A program made the position numbers and the translations under genes. From Neisseria canis (GTDB lineage: Bacteria; Pseudomonadota; Gammaproteobacteria; Burkholderiales; Neisseriaceae): a stretch of DNA of 64,000 nucleotides. Under the pieces are notes generated by a model. That model was not told the origin of the DNA. It saw nothing but the letters and a program-made list of their open reading frames with translations, and made no database searches. The stretch is from positions 1,984,001 to 2,048,000 of the forward strand of contig NZ_LR134313.1 of assembly GCF_900636765.1 (NCBI RefSeq), in the 5' to 3' direction. This document shows positions 1 to 8,601 of the stretch, one piece after another. Positions within the stretch are counted from its first letter, which is position 1. Each line of letters begins with the position of its first letter.

Positions 1-410
1 GGCATGCGCTCGGATACGGGCATATGGCCGGTTAAACCGAGCTGAACGCGGTTGCGCCAATAACCGAAATTCGGAAAAGATACGATAGCTTGCTTGGCTA
101 CGCGCGTGAGGTCGCGCAAAATATTTTCCGTATTCTGCATGGCTTGGATGGTTTGGCTCAACACCAGGATATCGAAGCTGTTGGAATCGAAATCCTGCAA
201 GCCCTGCTCCAAATCGGCCTGTATCACGTTGATACCGCGCTCCATGGAAGCAAGCACGCCTTCGGTGTCGATTTCCACACCGTAGCCGCTGCAATGTTTG
301 TTTCGCACCAATGCTGAAAGCAGTTCGCCTTTGCCGCAGCCTAAATCCAAAACCCGGCTGTTTTCAGGAATCCAATCGTAAATCAGTTGCAGGTCATCGC
401 GCAGATTCAT
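1..410 (-). CDS. metW: Methionine biosynthesis protein MetW (partial, C-terminus outside window)
   Basis: This is a class I SAM-methyltransferase-like protein that accompanies MetX in proteobacterial methionine synthesis. About 136 N-terminal residues are present and the gene runs off the left edge. The visible part begins [15 protein letters not shown], followed by the nucleotide-binding glycine motif [12 protein letters not shown] near residues 20-31, the VEID acidic strand end, and [15 protein letters not shown], which is typical of MetW. Its ATG overlaps the metX stop codon (ATGA at 407-410), so the two genes are translationally coupled. Known role: it is needed with MetX for homoserine acylation in some bacteria; its own chemistry is not settled. 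Confidence 0.93.
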   Translation of the reverse strand, partial: MNLRDDLQLIYDWIPENSRVLDLGCGKGELLSALVRNKHCSGYGVEIDTEGVLASMERGINVIQADLEQGLQDFDSNSFDILVLSQTIQAMQNTENILRDLTRVAKQAIVSFPNFGYWRNRVQLGLTGHMPVSERM

Positions 411-1546
411 GCTTGCAACTCCTTGTAAACATTATTTATATAAGCGCGCATGGCGCGGACATAAGGCTCGTCGGTCATCAAAAAAGCATCGTGGCCGTGA
501 TACGACTCCACTTCTATATATTGCACGCTTTTTCCTGCTCTGACCAAATGTTTCACCAAAGCCCGCGAACGCTCCGGCGCAAAGCGCCAATCCGTGCTGA
601 AACTGGCAACGAAAAATTTGGCTTTTACATGGCTTAATGCTGCCGACAAATCATTGCCGTATTCATCGGCAGGAGCGAAATAATCCAAAGCTTTGGTCAT
701 ACGCAGATAAGTGTTGCCGTCGAAACGTTCGGCAAATTTATCGCCTTGATAGCGCAGGTAAGATTCGATTTCAAACTCAACATCATAGCCGTATTGGTAG
801 CCGTCGCTGCGCATGCTGCGTCCGAATTTTTTGCCCATGCCTTTTTCGGCCAGATAAGTGATGTGCCCCATCATGCGGGCAATGCGCAAACCGCGGCGGG
901 GAATGGTGTTGTGGCGGCGGTAATGGCCGTTGTGGAAATTGGAATCGGTGATAATGGCTTGGCGCGCCACATCGTTAAACGCAATATTTTGCGCAGACAA
1001 ACGCGTGGCCGAGGCAATTACCAAAGCGTGGCGCACGCGGTCGGGGAAATCAATCGTCCATTGCAACGCCTGCATACCGCCCAAGCTGCCGCCCACAACC
1101 GCCGCCCATTGTACGATACCCAAATAATCGGCCAGCATCGCTTGGCTTTTAACCCAGTCTTTCACCGTTACCACAGGAAAGTCGGCACCGTATTCCTCGC
1201 CGGTTTCAGGGTTTTTGCTCAAAGGCCCGGTGCTGCCGTGGCAGCCGCCGAGATTGTTCAAGCCGACCACAAAAAAACGGTTGGTATCAATCGGCTTGCC
1301 GGGGCCGACCATATTGTCCCACCAGCCGGGCGCTTTATCCTGTTCGCTGTGGTATCCGGCCACATGGTGGTTGCCCGACAAAGCATGGCAAATCAAAACG
1401 GCATTGCTTTTGGCCTCGTTGAGCGTTCCGTAAGTTTCAATCATCAAATCGAAACGGGGCAGCGTTTGGCCGCTTTGCAGGAGCAAAGGTGATTCAAACG
1501 GGATTTTCTGCGGGCTGACCAGCCCGACACTGTTGGCACGGTTCAT
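407..1546 (-). CDS. metX: Homoserine O-acyltransferase MetX
   Basis: Cytoplasmic alpha/beta-hydrolase-fold enzyme of 379 residues, the family's usual length. It acylates the hydroxyl of L-homoserine, the first committed step to methionine. The nucleophile elbow GGSLGG places the catalytic serine at about residue 154. The acidic member is probably the Asp of SFSTDWRF and the histidine that of SYHGHDAF near the C-terminus. The oxyanion-side motif [11 protein letters not shown] is also present. Proteins called MetX may use acetyl-CoA or succinyl-CoA and the sequence alone does not settle which; the metZ gene at 20.6-21.7 kb encodes a sulfhydrylase usually described as acting on O-succinylhomoserine. 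The gene forms an operon with metW (ATGA overlap). Confidence 0.96.
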   Translation of the reverse strand: MNRANSVGLVSPQKIPFESPLLLQSGQTLPRFDLMIETYGTLNEAKSNAVLICHALSGNHHVAGYHSEQDKAPGWWDNMVGPGKPIDTNRFFVVGLNNLGGCHGSTGPLSKNPETGEEYGADFPVVTVKDWVKSQAMLADYLGIVQWAAVVGGSLGGMQALQWTIDFPDRVRHALVIASATRLSAQNIAFNDVARQAIITDSNFHNGHYRRHNTIPRRGLRIARMMGHITYLAEKGMGKKFGRSMRSDGYQYGYDVEFEIESYLRYQGDKFAERFDGNTYLRMTKALDYFAPADEYGNDLSAALSHVKAKFFVASFSTDWRFAPERSRALVKHLVRAGKSVQYIEVESYHGHDAFLMTDEPYVRAMRAYINNVYKELQA

Positions 1547-1575
1547 AAGGCAGGCATATTTTCGGAAAAGCGTTT

Positions 1576-1603
1576 ATTATAGCGGCTTCGCCTGCTTTGT
1601 GCA
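1576..1603 (-). promoter_or_regulatory. Candidate sigma70 promoter for metXW
   Basis: On the minus strand a perfect TATAAT (1581-1576) lies 16 bases downstream of TGCACA (1603-1598), about 30 bases before the metX ATG. The -35 match is only partial, so this is a prediction. Confidence 0.45.
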
Positions 1604-1650
1604 TTCAGACAGGCATTTTCAAACCGGCGTTTTTCAGACAGGCATTAATC

Positions 1651-1827
1651 ATGATCGGGCGGATCTTACGCATTGTTTTGTTGTTTTCGATTGCAGCGCT
1701 TATCATCAACCGCCTGTTTGGCAGGAAACAGAAACGCGCGCTCAACGATATTGTTCGTTTAACGGCTTGGGTGGTGTTGGTTGTAACCACATTGGCTTTT
1801 CTGATGCACTTATCCTTCGGCATCTGA
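1651..1827 (+). CDS. Small inner-membrane protein, unknown function
   Basis: The 58-residue reading frame has two hydrophobic segments, about residues 4-22 (ILRIVLLFSIAALIINRLF) and 37-55 (LTAWVVLVVTTLAFLMHLSF), separated by a basic stretch RKQKRALND, as expected for a hairpin membrane protein. I chose the ATG at 1651. The frame stays open upstream to a TTG at 1597, but that extension is only read-through of two DUS copies (it encodes FRQA). No strong ribosome site is visible. I do not recognise the family. It sits alone between metX (divergent) and arfA. Confidence 0.55.
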   Translation: MIGRILRIVLLFSIAALIINRLFGRKQKRALNDIVRLTAWVVLVVTTLAFLMHLSFGI

Positions 1828-1928
1828 AGCCGCATGTTCACATATTTCGCTTCCGACAATCTGTTACGGTTATCCAATTGCGCTGCTGCAATGCCTGTCT
1901 GAAAAACTTAGGTTATAATAATGCCTAA

Positions 1929-1963
1929 ATGCCTGTCTGAAAAAAGACGATTCAGACAGGCAT
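1929..1963 (+). terminator. Inverted DUS pair upstream of arfA
   Basis: A full DUS followed by its reverse complement can form a stem of about 11-12 bp. It lies after the small membrane protein gene and about 30 bases before arfA, and there is no T-run, so it may be a weak terminator or only an uptake signal. A third DUS lies just upstream at 1891. Confidence 0.4.
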
Positions 1964-1992
1964 CTACCGTAAAACTTCAAAAAGGAATATCC

Positions 1993-2181
1993 ATGCCTAG
2001 AAAAACAGAAATCAACAAAGGCAAAATCAAAGACAATGCCTTAAAAGCGTTGGTTAAATCCAATTTATTCCAGCCCAAAATCCACAAGCCGAAAAAAGGC
2101 AAAGGGTCTTACAGCCGCAAAGGCAACAAGCAATCAGGTTTTTTGATAAGCAAAAAACCTGATTTTTTTATGCCTGCCTGA
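1993..2181 (+). CDS. arfA: Alternative ribosome-rescue factor ArfA
   Basis: The 62-residue protein carries the ArfA signature: [14 protein letters not shown] near residues 8-21 matches the E. coli segment KGQIKDNAIEALL, and [11 protein letters not shown] near 38-48 matches KKGKGSYMRKG. ArfA enters ribosomes stalled on mRNAs that lack a stop codon and recruits release factor 2; it backs up tmRNA, which is also encoded in this window (41787-42148). A ribosome site AAAGGA precedes the ATG. The reading frame runs through a strong intrinsic terminator (2132-2169), so most transcripts should end before the stop codon and give a nonstop mRNA. The stop codon itself lies in a DUS-like sequence with one mismatch. 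This arrangement is the known proteobacterial way of making ArfA only when tmRNA is failing. Confidence 0.9.
   Translation: MPRKTEINKGKIKDNALKALVKSNLFQPKIHKPKKGKGSYSRKGNKQSGFLISKKPDFFMPA
2132..2169 (+). terminator. Intrinsic terminator inside the arfA coding sequence
   Basis: A perfect 14-bp stem (2132-2145 with 2151-2164, left arm AATCAGGTTTTTTG) with a 5-base loop is followed by seven T residues (2163-2169). It lies entirely within codons 47-59 of arfA. Termination here would leave an mRNA without a stop codon, encoding an ArfA lacking only its last residues. Confidence 0.85.
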
Positions 2182-2263
2182 AAAATCGTTTACCCGTCAT
2201 ACTGTTCCAAGCGGGTACTTTCACTTAAAATAGCCGCTTTTGTTTCATCACCTGCCAAACACC

Positions 2264-4177
2264 ATGAATATTCTGCAATTAGAAAACTGCTCTTTCGCCG
2301 TCGGTCATGTTGCATTGCTGGCCAACACTTCGTTCCAGCTTGATACCGGAGAAAAAGTCGGCCTTATCGGGCGCAACGGTGCGGGCAAGTCTTCCTTGCT
2401 GAAAATTCTGGCAGGCGTGCAAAAGCCCGACGACGGGCAGCTGATCGTGCAAAACGGCCTGAAAACCGTGTATGTGCCGCAGGAAAGTTTCTTCGATGCG
2501 TCGGCCACGGTGTTTGATGTGGTTGCCGAAGGTTTGGGCGATCTGCGCGACCTATTGCGCCGCTACCACCAAATCAGCCTGCGTTTGGAAAACGAGCAGT
2601 CGGAAGCCTTGCTCAAAGAGCTGAATACCCTGCAAACCGAATTGGAAACGCTTGACGGCTGGCAGTTTGACGCCGCCATCAAGCAAACCGTCAGCGAATT
2701 AGGCCTGCCTGAAAACGAAACCATAGCCAACCTTTCCGGCGGCCAGAAAAAACGCGTCGCGCTGGCGCAGGCTTGGGTGCAGAAACCGGACATCCTGCTT
2801 TTAGACGAACCCACCAACCACCTTGATATAGATGCGATTATCTGGCTGGAAAACCTGCTCCGGCAATTTAGCGGCAGCATCATCGTGATCACGCACGACC
2901 GACGCTTTCTCGACAATATCGCCAACCGCATCGTCGAACTGGATCGCGGCATATTACGCTCATATCCCGGCTCTTTCTCTAAATACAGCGAGAAAAAAGC
3001 GCAAGAATTGGCGGTGGAAGCCGAACACAACCGCTTGTTTGATAAGTTTCACGCCCAAGAAGAAGCGTGGATACGCAAAGGCATCGAAGCGCGCCGCACC
3101 CGCAACGAAGGCCGCGTGCGCCGTTTGGAAGAACTGCGCCGCCAGCGTGCCGAGCGCCGCGAGCGGCAAGGCCAAGTCAATTTCAAACTCAGCAGCGGCG
3201 AGAAAAGCGGCAAAATCATTGCCGAATTGGAACACGCAGGCTTCAGCTACGGCGATAAAGTGATTATGAACCCGTTTTCCACCGTGATTCAGCGCGGCGA
3301 CAAAATCGGCTTAATCGGCCCGAACGGCATCGGAAAAACCACTTTCCTCAAGCTGATTTTAGGCGAATTGCAGCCGACCTACGGCAAAATCCGCTTGGGC
3401 AGCAAACAGGAAGTGGCTTATTTCGACCAATTCAGAAGCGCGCTCAACGAAAACGACACTGTGTTTTACACGCTCGGGCAAGGCAATGATTATGTGGAAA
3501 TCGGCGGCAAAAAACGGCATGTGATGGGCTATCTGGAAGACTTCCTGTTTCATCCCGCCCGCGCCCAAAGCCCGGTTTCTTCGCTTTCCGGCGGCGAACG
3601 CAACCGTCTGCTGCTTGCCAAGCTGTTTACCAAACCCGCCAATATTCTGGTGCTCGACGAACCGACCAACGATTTGGACATCGACACGCAGGAGTTACTG
3701 GAAGAATTGCTGCGCGACTATCAAGGCACGGTGTTTCTGGTGAGCCACGACCGGATGTTTCTTGATAATGTGATTACGCAAAGCATTGTTTTCGAGGGTG
3801 AAGGCCGCCTGAAAGAATACATCGGCGGCTATCAGGATTATCTGGATGCCAAAGCGCGCGAAGAAGCCATCCAAACCGCAACTGCAAAAACAGCCGGCGC
3901 AACCGAACCGGAAAAAAACACGCGCGCCAAACAAAACCGCACGGTCAAACTTTCCTATAAAGAGCAACGCGAGCTTGATGCGTTGCCTGACGAAATCGCC
4001 GCGCTTGAATCCGAGCAGGCCGAATTAACCGCGCAGCTTTCCGACCCCGAAATCTTCAAAAACTACGAAAAAGCCGCCAAGCTGCAAACGCGTTCGGAAG
4101 AAATCGAAATGCTGCTGCTGGAAAAGCTGGAACGCTGGGAAGCTTTGGAAAACAAGCAAAACGGTTTCTCACAATAA
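2264..4177 (+). CDS. uup: ABC-F family ATPase Uup
   Basis: Cytoplasmic soluble ATPase of 637 residues with two ABC domains and no membrane segment. Walker A motifs are GRNGAGKSS (about residue 37) and GPNGIGKTT (about 350). ABC signatures are LSGGQKKR and LSGGERNR, and Walker B motifs are LLLDEPTNHLD and LVLDEPTNDLD. The inter-domain linker is rich in Arg/Glu, and a C-terminal coiled coil (about 560-637) containing a basic TVKLSYKEQRELDALP segment marks the Uup subgroup. ABC-F proteins act on the ribosome; Uup has been linked to stalled or DNA-related ribosome problems and to transposon excision. The ATG at 2264 gives the standard N-terminus MNILQLENCSF; an in-frame TTG eight codons upstream has no support. 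Confidence 0.93.
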   Translation: MNILQLENCSFAVGHVALLANTSFQLDTGEKVGLIGRNGAGKSSLLKILAGVQKPDDGQLIVQNGLKTVYVPQESFFDASATVFDVVAEGLGDLRDLLRRYHQISLRLENEQSEALLKELNTLQTELETLDGWQFDAAIKQTVSELGLPENETIANLSGGQKKRVALAQAWVQKPDILLLDEPTNHLDIDAIIWLENLLRQFSGSIIVITHDRRFLDNIANRIVELDRGILRSYPGSFSKYSEKKAQELAVEAEHNRLFDKFHAQEEAWIRKGIEARRTRNEGRVRRLEELRRQRAERRERQGQVNFKLSSGEKSGKIIAELEHAGFSYGDKVIMNPFSTVIQRGDKIGLIGPNGIGKTTFLKLILGELQPTYGKIRLGSKQEVAYFDQFRSALNENDTVFYTLGQGNDYVEIGGKKRHVMGYLEDFLFHPARAQSPVSSLSGGERNRLLLAKLFTKPANILVLDEPTNDLDIDTQELLEELLRDYQGTVFLVSHDRMFLDNVITQSIVFEGEGRLKEYIGGYQDYLDAKAREEAIQTATAKTAGATEPEKNTRAKQNRTVKLSYKEQRELDALPDEIAALESEQAELTAQLSDPEIFKNYEKAAKLQTRSEEIEMLLLEKLERWEALENKQNGFSQ

Positions 4178-4178
4178 A

Positions 4179-4214
4179 CAATGCCTGTCTGAAAAGCTTT
4201 TCAGACAGGCATTG
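4179..4214. terminator. Bidirectional DUS-hairpin terminator between uup and alr
   Basis: This is a perfect palindrome made of two facing DUS copies (CAATGCCTGTCTGAAAAG and its complement). It begins right after the uup stop codon and ends 14 bases from the alr stop codon, so it can end transcription from both convergent genes. Confidence 0.7.
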
Positions 4215-4228
4215 TGCTCATCAAATAA

Positions 4229-5287
4229 TCAATCTATATAAACAAACTTGGCGCGCTTCACATTACACAAAAGCTCGTAAGCAATCGTGCCCGCGCTTTG
4301 CGCCACTTCGTTAACATCTATCTTATCGCCCCACAGCTCCACTTCGCTGCCGATGGCGCCGTCCGTGCCGTTCAAATCAACGGTAATCATGTCCATAGAC
4401 ACACAACCGATAATCCGGCTGCGCACGCCGTTTACCGCAACAGGACTGCCGGTTGATGCCCGTCTCGGATAGCCGTCGGCATAACCGCAGGCAGTCAGGC
4501 CGACGCGGGTTGAACGCTTGGTATAGAAAGTGGCACCATAGCCCACCGGCTCATGCGGCTGCAAAACGCGCTCGTCAAACACTTTGGTCGATAAACGCAT
4601 CACCGGCTTGATACGCGTATCATGCTCCAAAAACGGATCCACGCCATATAAAGCAAGCCCTGCACGCCCCCAATCCCGCCGCGCCGCCGGATAAGCCAGC
4701 ATTGCGGCAGAGTTGGTCAGACTTTCTTCGCCTTCCAAGCCCTGGCAGGCGGCGTCAAAAGTTTCGATCTGTATGTCGGTCATGCCGCTGTCTGCATCGT
4801 CGGCGCAGGCAAAATGGCTGAATTTCACAATATCCGACACTTTCGGGCTTTGTTTCAAAGTGTAGTAAGCCGGCGCGTAATTGTGGGGGAAAAAACCGGC
4901 ACGGTGCATGCCCGAATCCATTTTCAGCCAAACTTTAACCGGCTCTTTCCAATCATGGTTCAACAAGGCCTCAAGCTGCCATTGGCTGCCCACAACCGGC
5001 CACAAGCCGTGTTCATCCACCAAATCGTATTCGGCCGCATCAAACACACCTTCCAGCAGCACAATCGGGTTATCCACTCCGGCTTTCCGAAGCACCAAAG
5101 CTTCTTCGATACACGCTACGGCAAAACCGTCGGCCAAATCTTCCAGCGCCAAAGCGCACCGCACCGCACCATGCCCGTAGGCATCCGCTTTCAAAACCGC
5201 CAAAAGCTTACCGCCGTGGATTTGCTTTAAAGTGCGGTAATTATCGCGCAAACGGTTTAAATAAATTTCTGCCCGCAAAGGCCGCAT
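4229..5287 (-). CDS. alr: Alanine racemase
   Basis: PLP-dependent enzyme of 352 residues that interconverts L- and D-alanine for peptidoglycan. The PLP lysine is K33 in VLKADAYGHG, and the second catalytic residue, a tyrosine, lies in the segment YGATFYTKRSTRVG around residue 250. LTACGYADGYPR and VSMDMITVDL complete the C-terminal beta-domain signature. The length is typical of the short Neisseria/Pseudomonas DadX-like forms. Because no dad genes adjoin it, it is probably the biosynthetic racemase. Confidence 0.95.
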   Translation of the reverse strand: MRPLRAEIYLNRLRDNYRTLKQIHGGKLLAVLKADAYGHGAVRCALALEDLADGFAVACIEEALVLRKAGVDNPIVLLEGVFDAAEYDLVDEHGLWPVVGSQWQLEALLNHDWKEPVKVWLKMDSGMHRAGFFPHNYAPAYYTLKQSPKVSDIVKFSHFACADDADSGMTDIQIETFDAACQGLEGEESLTNSAAMLAYPAARRDWGRAGLALYGVDPFLEHDTRIKPVMRLSTKVFDERVLQPHEPVGYGATFYTKRSTRVGLTACGYADGYPRRASTGSPVAVNGVRSRIIGCVSMDMITVDLNGTDGAIGSEVELWGDKIDVNEVAQSAGTIAYELLCNVKRAKFVYID

Positions 5288-5332
5288 TTGAATATTCCTT
5301 AAATGATTAACAATGAAACAAGGCCGCCCGAA

Positions 5333-5893
5333 TTATGGCAGCCTGTCTGAAAACTTCCAAGCACCTAAGTCAAGATTCTCGTCAAACAAATTAATCCTGC
5401 CCACCGCCACGCGCACCAAACGCAGGCAAGGATAGCCCGCCTTAGCGACCATCCTGCGCACCTGCCTGTTTTTTCCTTCACTGATTTTCACTTCCAGCCA
5501 AAAATCTGGCACTGTTTTGCGCATCCTTATCGGGGGATTGCGCGGCCAAAGCCGAGCCGTTTCTTCCGCTTCCATCACGCGCACTTTGGCAGGCCGAGTT
5601 ACAAAGTCGCCCAAATCCACCCCTTTGCGCAAAATATCCAGCTTGCTTTCGTCGGGTTGCCCTTCGACTTGCGCCCAATATGTTTTTTCCAGCTTGAATT
5701 TAGGCTCCGTTATCCGCGCCTGCAAATGCCCTTCATCGGTAAGCAAAAGCAGGCCCTCGCTATCGGTATCCAGCCTTCCTGCCGGATAAAAGCCTTTTGC
5801 ATCAATATAATCTTTCAGCGATTGATGTTTTTCATGCGGGCTGAACTGGCAGATAACGCCGTAGGGTTTGTTGAAAATAATCAGGTGTGACAT
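5333..5893 (-). CDS. rluE: 23S rRNA pseudouridine synthase RluE (RsuA family)
   Basis: A 186-residue enzyme of the RsuA family that lacks an N-terminal S4 domain, as RluE does. The catalytic aspartate lies in GRLDTDSEGLLLLTDEG (about residues 39-55). RLWPRNPPIRMRK (about 113-125) and SEGKNRQVRRMVAKAGYP closely follow E. coli RluE, which converts U2457 of 23S rRNA to pseudouridine. The terminal bases of the gene lie in a DUS (near 5339). Confidence 0.92.
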   Translation of the reverse strand: MSHLIIFNKPYGVICQFSPHEKHQSLKDYIDAKGFYPAGRLDTDSEGLLLLTDEGHLQARITEPKFKLEKTYWAQVEGQPDESKLDILRKGVDLGDFVTRPAKVRVMEAEETARLWPRNPPIRMRKTVPDFWLEVKISEGKNRQVRRMVAKAGYPCLRLVRVAVGRINLFDENLDLGAWKFSDRLP

Positions 5894-6028
5894 TGCAGAT
5901 TGCGGCTATAAGCAGATAAAACGGCAATATTTTACCTTAAATCCGCTTCGGCAAACCCGCTTGATAACATAATGCTCTTTCGCACAATTCTGTATTAGCG
6001 CCGAAGTGAATTAGGACTTACCACAGAA

Positions 6029-6511
6029 TCATTGGTAAACAATCCCTTGGTGTTTCAACCAGCCGTCGGGGTGGCGTTTGGCGGGGTCATGATGCGTCCA
6101 ATGAATCACGCCGCCCTGTTCGCTCCACTCGTATTCACCGTAAAAACCGACCGTATCGCCTTTTTTCAATCCGGGAATTTTGGGCGCCAGGTCGATATTG
6201 TGGGCAACGAGTAAAGTTTGACCGCTGTTTAGCTTGAGAATGAAGCGTTGGTGGCGCGAGCCTTTGTTATCATCCGGCAATGTTTTTTTAACCGTGCCGC
6301 TGCCTTCGATTTGCAGGTTGCTTCTGCGGTTTTGATAAGCCTGCCGGAGAATGTGTTCAAAATTTTGCCGGTTCCCGGCTGCGTCCGTTTGATGATGCGT
6401 ATGGCTTGGATTGATATCCGAAGCGGGTTGTTTGGGCGTTGTGTTGAAATGCTGCCAGCCGAATAGGGCAAGGGCAGCAACGGCTGCGATAATTATCGTG
6501 TTTTTATTCAT
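6029..6511 (-). CDS. DUF3465 protein, secreted or membrane-anchored
   Basis: The 160-residue protein starts with an uncleaved-anchor or signal segment (NTIIIAAVAALALFGW, residues 4-19), followed by a polar His-rich linker and a compact domain with GSRHQRFILKL, QTLLVAHNIDLAP, GDTVGFYGEYEW and GGVIHWTHHDPAKRHPDGW. This is the DUF3465 pattern, which resembles a small OB-fold-like domain. Its function is unknown. A 14-base gap containing a DUS separates it from the larger gene upstream, so the two are probably co-transcribed. Confidence 0.85.
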   Translation of the reverse strand: MNKNTIIIAAVAALALFGWQHFNTTPKQPASDINPSHTHHQTDAAGNRQNFEHILRQAYQNRRSNLQIEGSGTVKKTLPDDNKGSRHQRFILKLNSGQTLLVAHNIDLAPKIPGLKKGDTVGFYGEYEWSEQGGVIHWTHHDPAKRHPDGWLKHQGIVYQ

Positions 6512-6525
6512 TTTTCAGACAGGCA

Positions 6526-7269
6526 TCAGCGTTTGTATTTTAAATCGTAGCGTATGTCTTTCATCACGCTTGCTAAATTATGGTCGAGCACTTCTTTAAC
6601 CAAGCCGGGTGTTTCTTTTGCAAGCGTTTCTTGGATTTGATAAGTAAGCACTGCGGTTTGTTTCTGCACGGCAGTGCGTATCATGCCGGAAACGGCATCG
6701 GTCAGGTGCGGCAATAATTTGGCCGTAAGCCGCTCGAGCAATTCTTTTTCAGACAGGCATGTAACCGGCTGCTTGGGCGCGACTTGCGGATTGATAACAT
6801 TAATGCTTACCGGAATATTTTCAGCGGCAATCGGCGGGGTATCTTTGTCAAAAATTTCCTTTTGCTCAACGGCTTGCTCTCCGCCGCTTTGGCGTTTGGG
6901 ATTAAGCCATACGGTGTGGGTACTTTCGATGGCGCTTTCCTCCGGATCGCCCTGTAAAGCGGCCTGCGCGGCAATCCAGTCTTCCTGCAATAAAACGGCG
7001 GTATCCTCTACCGGCTGGTCGGCTGAAAATTCTGCATTGATTTCTTCTTGCCACTCGCGCAGATATTCTCTTAACGCACGCTCCCGCGCTTCGGTTTGCG
7101 CAAGGTTTTTCATGGCAGGCTGAGGCTGGATGGCGCTGCTAATCTGGCGCGCCCCTGATAACGGCTGGCCGCTGTTTTGACGGCGGAGTTCTTCGAGTTT
7201 ACGTTCCCATTCTTCCTGCTGGCCTTGAGGAAGGTGTTGATGTGTCGGATTGAATCTTTGATTGTTCAT
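6526..7269 (-). CDS. Hypothetical protein, 247 residues
   Basis: I do not recognise this protein. It has no signal peptide or membrane segment. The N-terminal third is polar and Gln/Glu-rich with helical character (EEWERKLEELRRQ), the middle is low complexity, and the C-terminal 80 residues (LLERLTAKLLPHLTDAVSGMIRTAVQ onward) look like amphipathic helices, perhaps a coiled coil. A DUS is read in frame as ACLSEKEL near residue 175. It lies 14 bases upstream of the DUF3465 gene on the same strand. The frame is long and unbroken and has codon use like its neighbours, so it is probably a real gene. Confidence 0.6.
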   Translation of the reverse strand: MNNQRFNPTHQHLPQGQQEEWERKLEELRRQNSGQPLSGARQISSAIQPQPAMKNLAQTEARERALREYLREWQEEINAEFSADQPVEDTAVLLQEDWIAAQAALQGDPEESAIESTHTVWLNPKRQSGGEQAVEQKEIFDKDTPPIAAENIPVSINVINPQVAPKQPVTCLSEKELLERLTAKLLPHLTDAVSGMIRTAVQKQTAVLTYQIQETLAKETPGLVKEVLDHNLASVMKDIRYDLKYKR

Positions 7270-7349
7270 TACTTTAAATGCTTTCTTTGCTGGCGTTTCA
7301 AGGCTTATAATTAGTGTCCTTATTTTATCAGATTATTTTCTAAGGAAAC

Positions 7350-7604
7350 ATGATGAGCAGCTTGGAACAAAGGATTGAATTTTTAGAGGAAGCCAATGAA
7401 GTGGTGCGCATGCAAAACCGTGTGCTTTCAACCGCTTTGGAAGGGCTTATTCGCGCATTGCCGTCCGATATGGCTCAGGATGCGGTGGAATCCATCCAAT
7501 TGGCTTTTGAGGATGCGCTGGCCGAATTAAGCTATGAAGACAGCCCGCATATTGATTTGTTTCACGACGTAACCTACTCTTTCTTTAGGGAAAAAGAGCA
7601 TTAA
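7350..7604 (+). CDS. Small acidic coiled-coil protein
   Basis: An 84-residue acidic protein (83 if the ATG at 7353 is used, which fits the AAGGAA ribosome site better). The first half, SLEQRIEFLEEANEVVRMQNRVLSTALEGLIRAL, has heptad-like spacing typical of a short coiled coil, somewhat like SlyX. The second half is acidic. I have no functional assignment. The gene stands alone, divergent from the 247-residue protein. Confidence 0.6.
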   Translation: MMSSLEQRIEFLEEANEVVRMQNRVLSTALEGLIRALPSDMAQDAVESIQLAFEDALAELSYEDSPHIDLFHDVTYSFFREKEH

Positions 7605-7641
7605 CACACCCCGAATGGCTATGCCTGTCTGAAAAAATGTC

Positions 7642-7655
7642 ACTTTATGTAAAGT
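7642..7655. promoter_or_regulatory. Palindrome in the promoter region of the amino-acid-binding protein gene
   Basis: ACTTTA-TG-TAAAGT is a perfect inverted repeat about 75-90 bases before the start codon. It sits between a possible weak -35 (TGTCAC, 7639) and -10 (TAAAAT, 7661), a position where a repressor would block transcription. No regulator is identified. Confidence 0.3.
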
Positions 7656-7730
7656 CATGATAAAATGCTCCATTCAATAGAATCTTCTATCTGGCTTTTC
7701 CATTATTTATCTTGAAACAGGATCACGATC

Positions 7731-8510
7731 ATGAATATGAAAAAATGGCTTGCTGCTACATTAATGTGTTCGGCTTTGGTATTGAGCGGCTGCGGCGGAC
7801 AAAGCCAAAACGGCGGCCAACAAAAAGCGGATAAAGTTTACCGTGTAGCCACGAATGCGGAGTTTGCGCCGTTTGAATCGCTGGATGCCCAAAATAATGT
7901 GGAAGGTTTTGACGTTGATTTGATGAACGCTATGGCTGCGGCAGGCAATTTCAAAGTGGAATACAAACACCAGCCGTGGGACAGCCTGTTCGCCGCATTG
8001 GGTAACAGCGATGTGGATATTTTGGCCTCGGCCATCACCATCACCGACGAACGCAAGCAAACCATGTCGTTTACCGATCCTTACTACAAAATTACCCAAG
8101 TGATTCTGGTACCGCAAGGTAAAAACATTAAAAATGTTGATGATTTGAAAAAAGCCAATAAGGTAGGTGTGATTACCGGCCAAACCGGAGATTTTGTTAT
8201 TTCCAAGATGTTGGGCAAAGACAGCGCGAAGATTGCGCGTTTCGATACATTGCCTTTGGTAATCAAAGAGATGGAAAGCGGCGGGTTGGATGCCGTGGTT
8301 ACGGATAGCGCGGTAGTCGGCAATTATCTGAAACACAACCCCAACAAAGGCTTCACTGTGGTAGAAGCGCCTGACTTCACTGAAGAAAACTATGGTTTTG
8401 CCGTGCGTAAAAACGATGAAGAAACGCTCAAAATGCTGAATGATTCTCTGAAAAAAGTGCGCGAAAGCGGTGAATACGAAAAAATCGAAAGCAAATATTT
8501 TGCCAAATAA
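7731..8510 (+). CDS. Amino-acid ABC transporter substrate-binding lipoprotein
   Basis: Periplasmic binding protein of 259 residues from the polar-amino-acid family (SBP_bac_3). A lipoprotein signal ends at the lipobox LSGC, with the acylated cysteine at about residue 21. VATNAEFAPFESLD, GFDVDLMNAMA, ITDERKQTMSFTDPYY and GVITGQTGDFV are the family's ligand-binding signatures. No permease or ATPase gene adjoins it; in Neisseria these partners are often encoded elsewhere. The ligand cannot be read from sequence. The start may be the ATG at 7737 (MKKW). A DUS hairpin follows the stop. Confidence 0.88.
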   Translation: MNMKKWLAATLMCSALVLSGCGGQSQNGGQQKADKVYRVATNAEFAPFESLDAQNNVEGFDVDLMNAMAAAGNFKVEYKHQPWDSLFAALGNSDVDILASAITITDERKQTMSFTDPYYKITQVILVPQGKNIKNVDDLKKANKVGVITGQTGDFVISKMLGKDSAKIARFDTLPLVIKEMESGGLDAVVTDSAVVGNYLKHNPNKGFTVVEAPDFTEENYGFAVRKNDEETLKMLNDSLKKVRESGEYEKIESKYFAK

Positions 8511-8540
8511 GCTTTTGCATCTCTCTTCGATTTAAAGCAG

Positions 8541-8571
8541 AATGCCTGTCTGAAACATTCAGACAGGCATT
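8541..8571. terminator. DUS-hairpin terminator
   Basis: An inverted DUS pair with a very short loop follows the binding-protein gene and is followed by TATTTAT. Confidence 0.6.
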
Positions 8572-8601
8572 ATTTATCAACCCATTCATTTTTCCCGGAT
8601 T

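Noticed and set aside
746..1492. Antisense frame of 248 codons opposite metX
   Set aside because: Shadow of metX; no ribosome site and no recognisable content.
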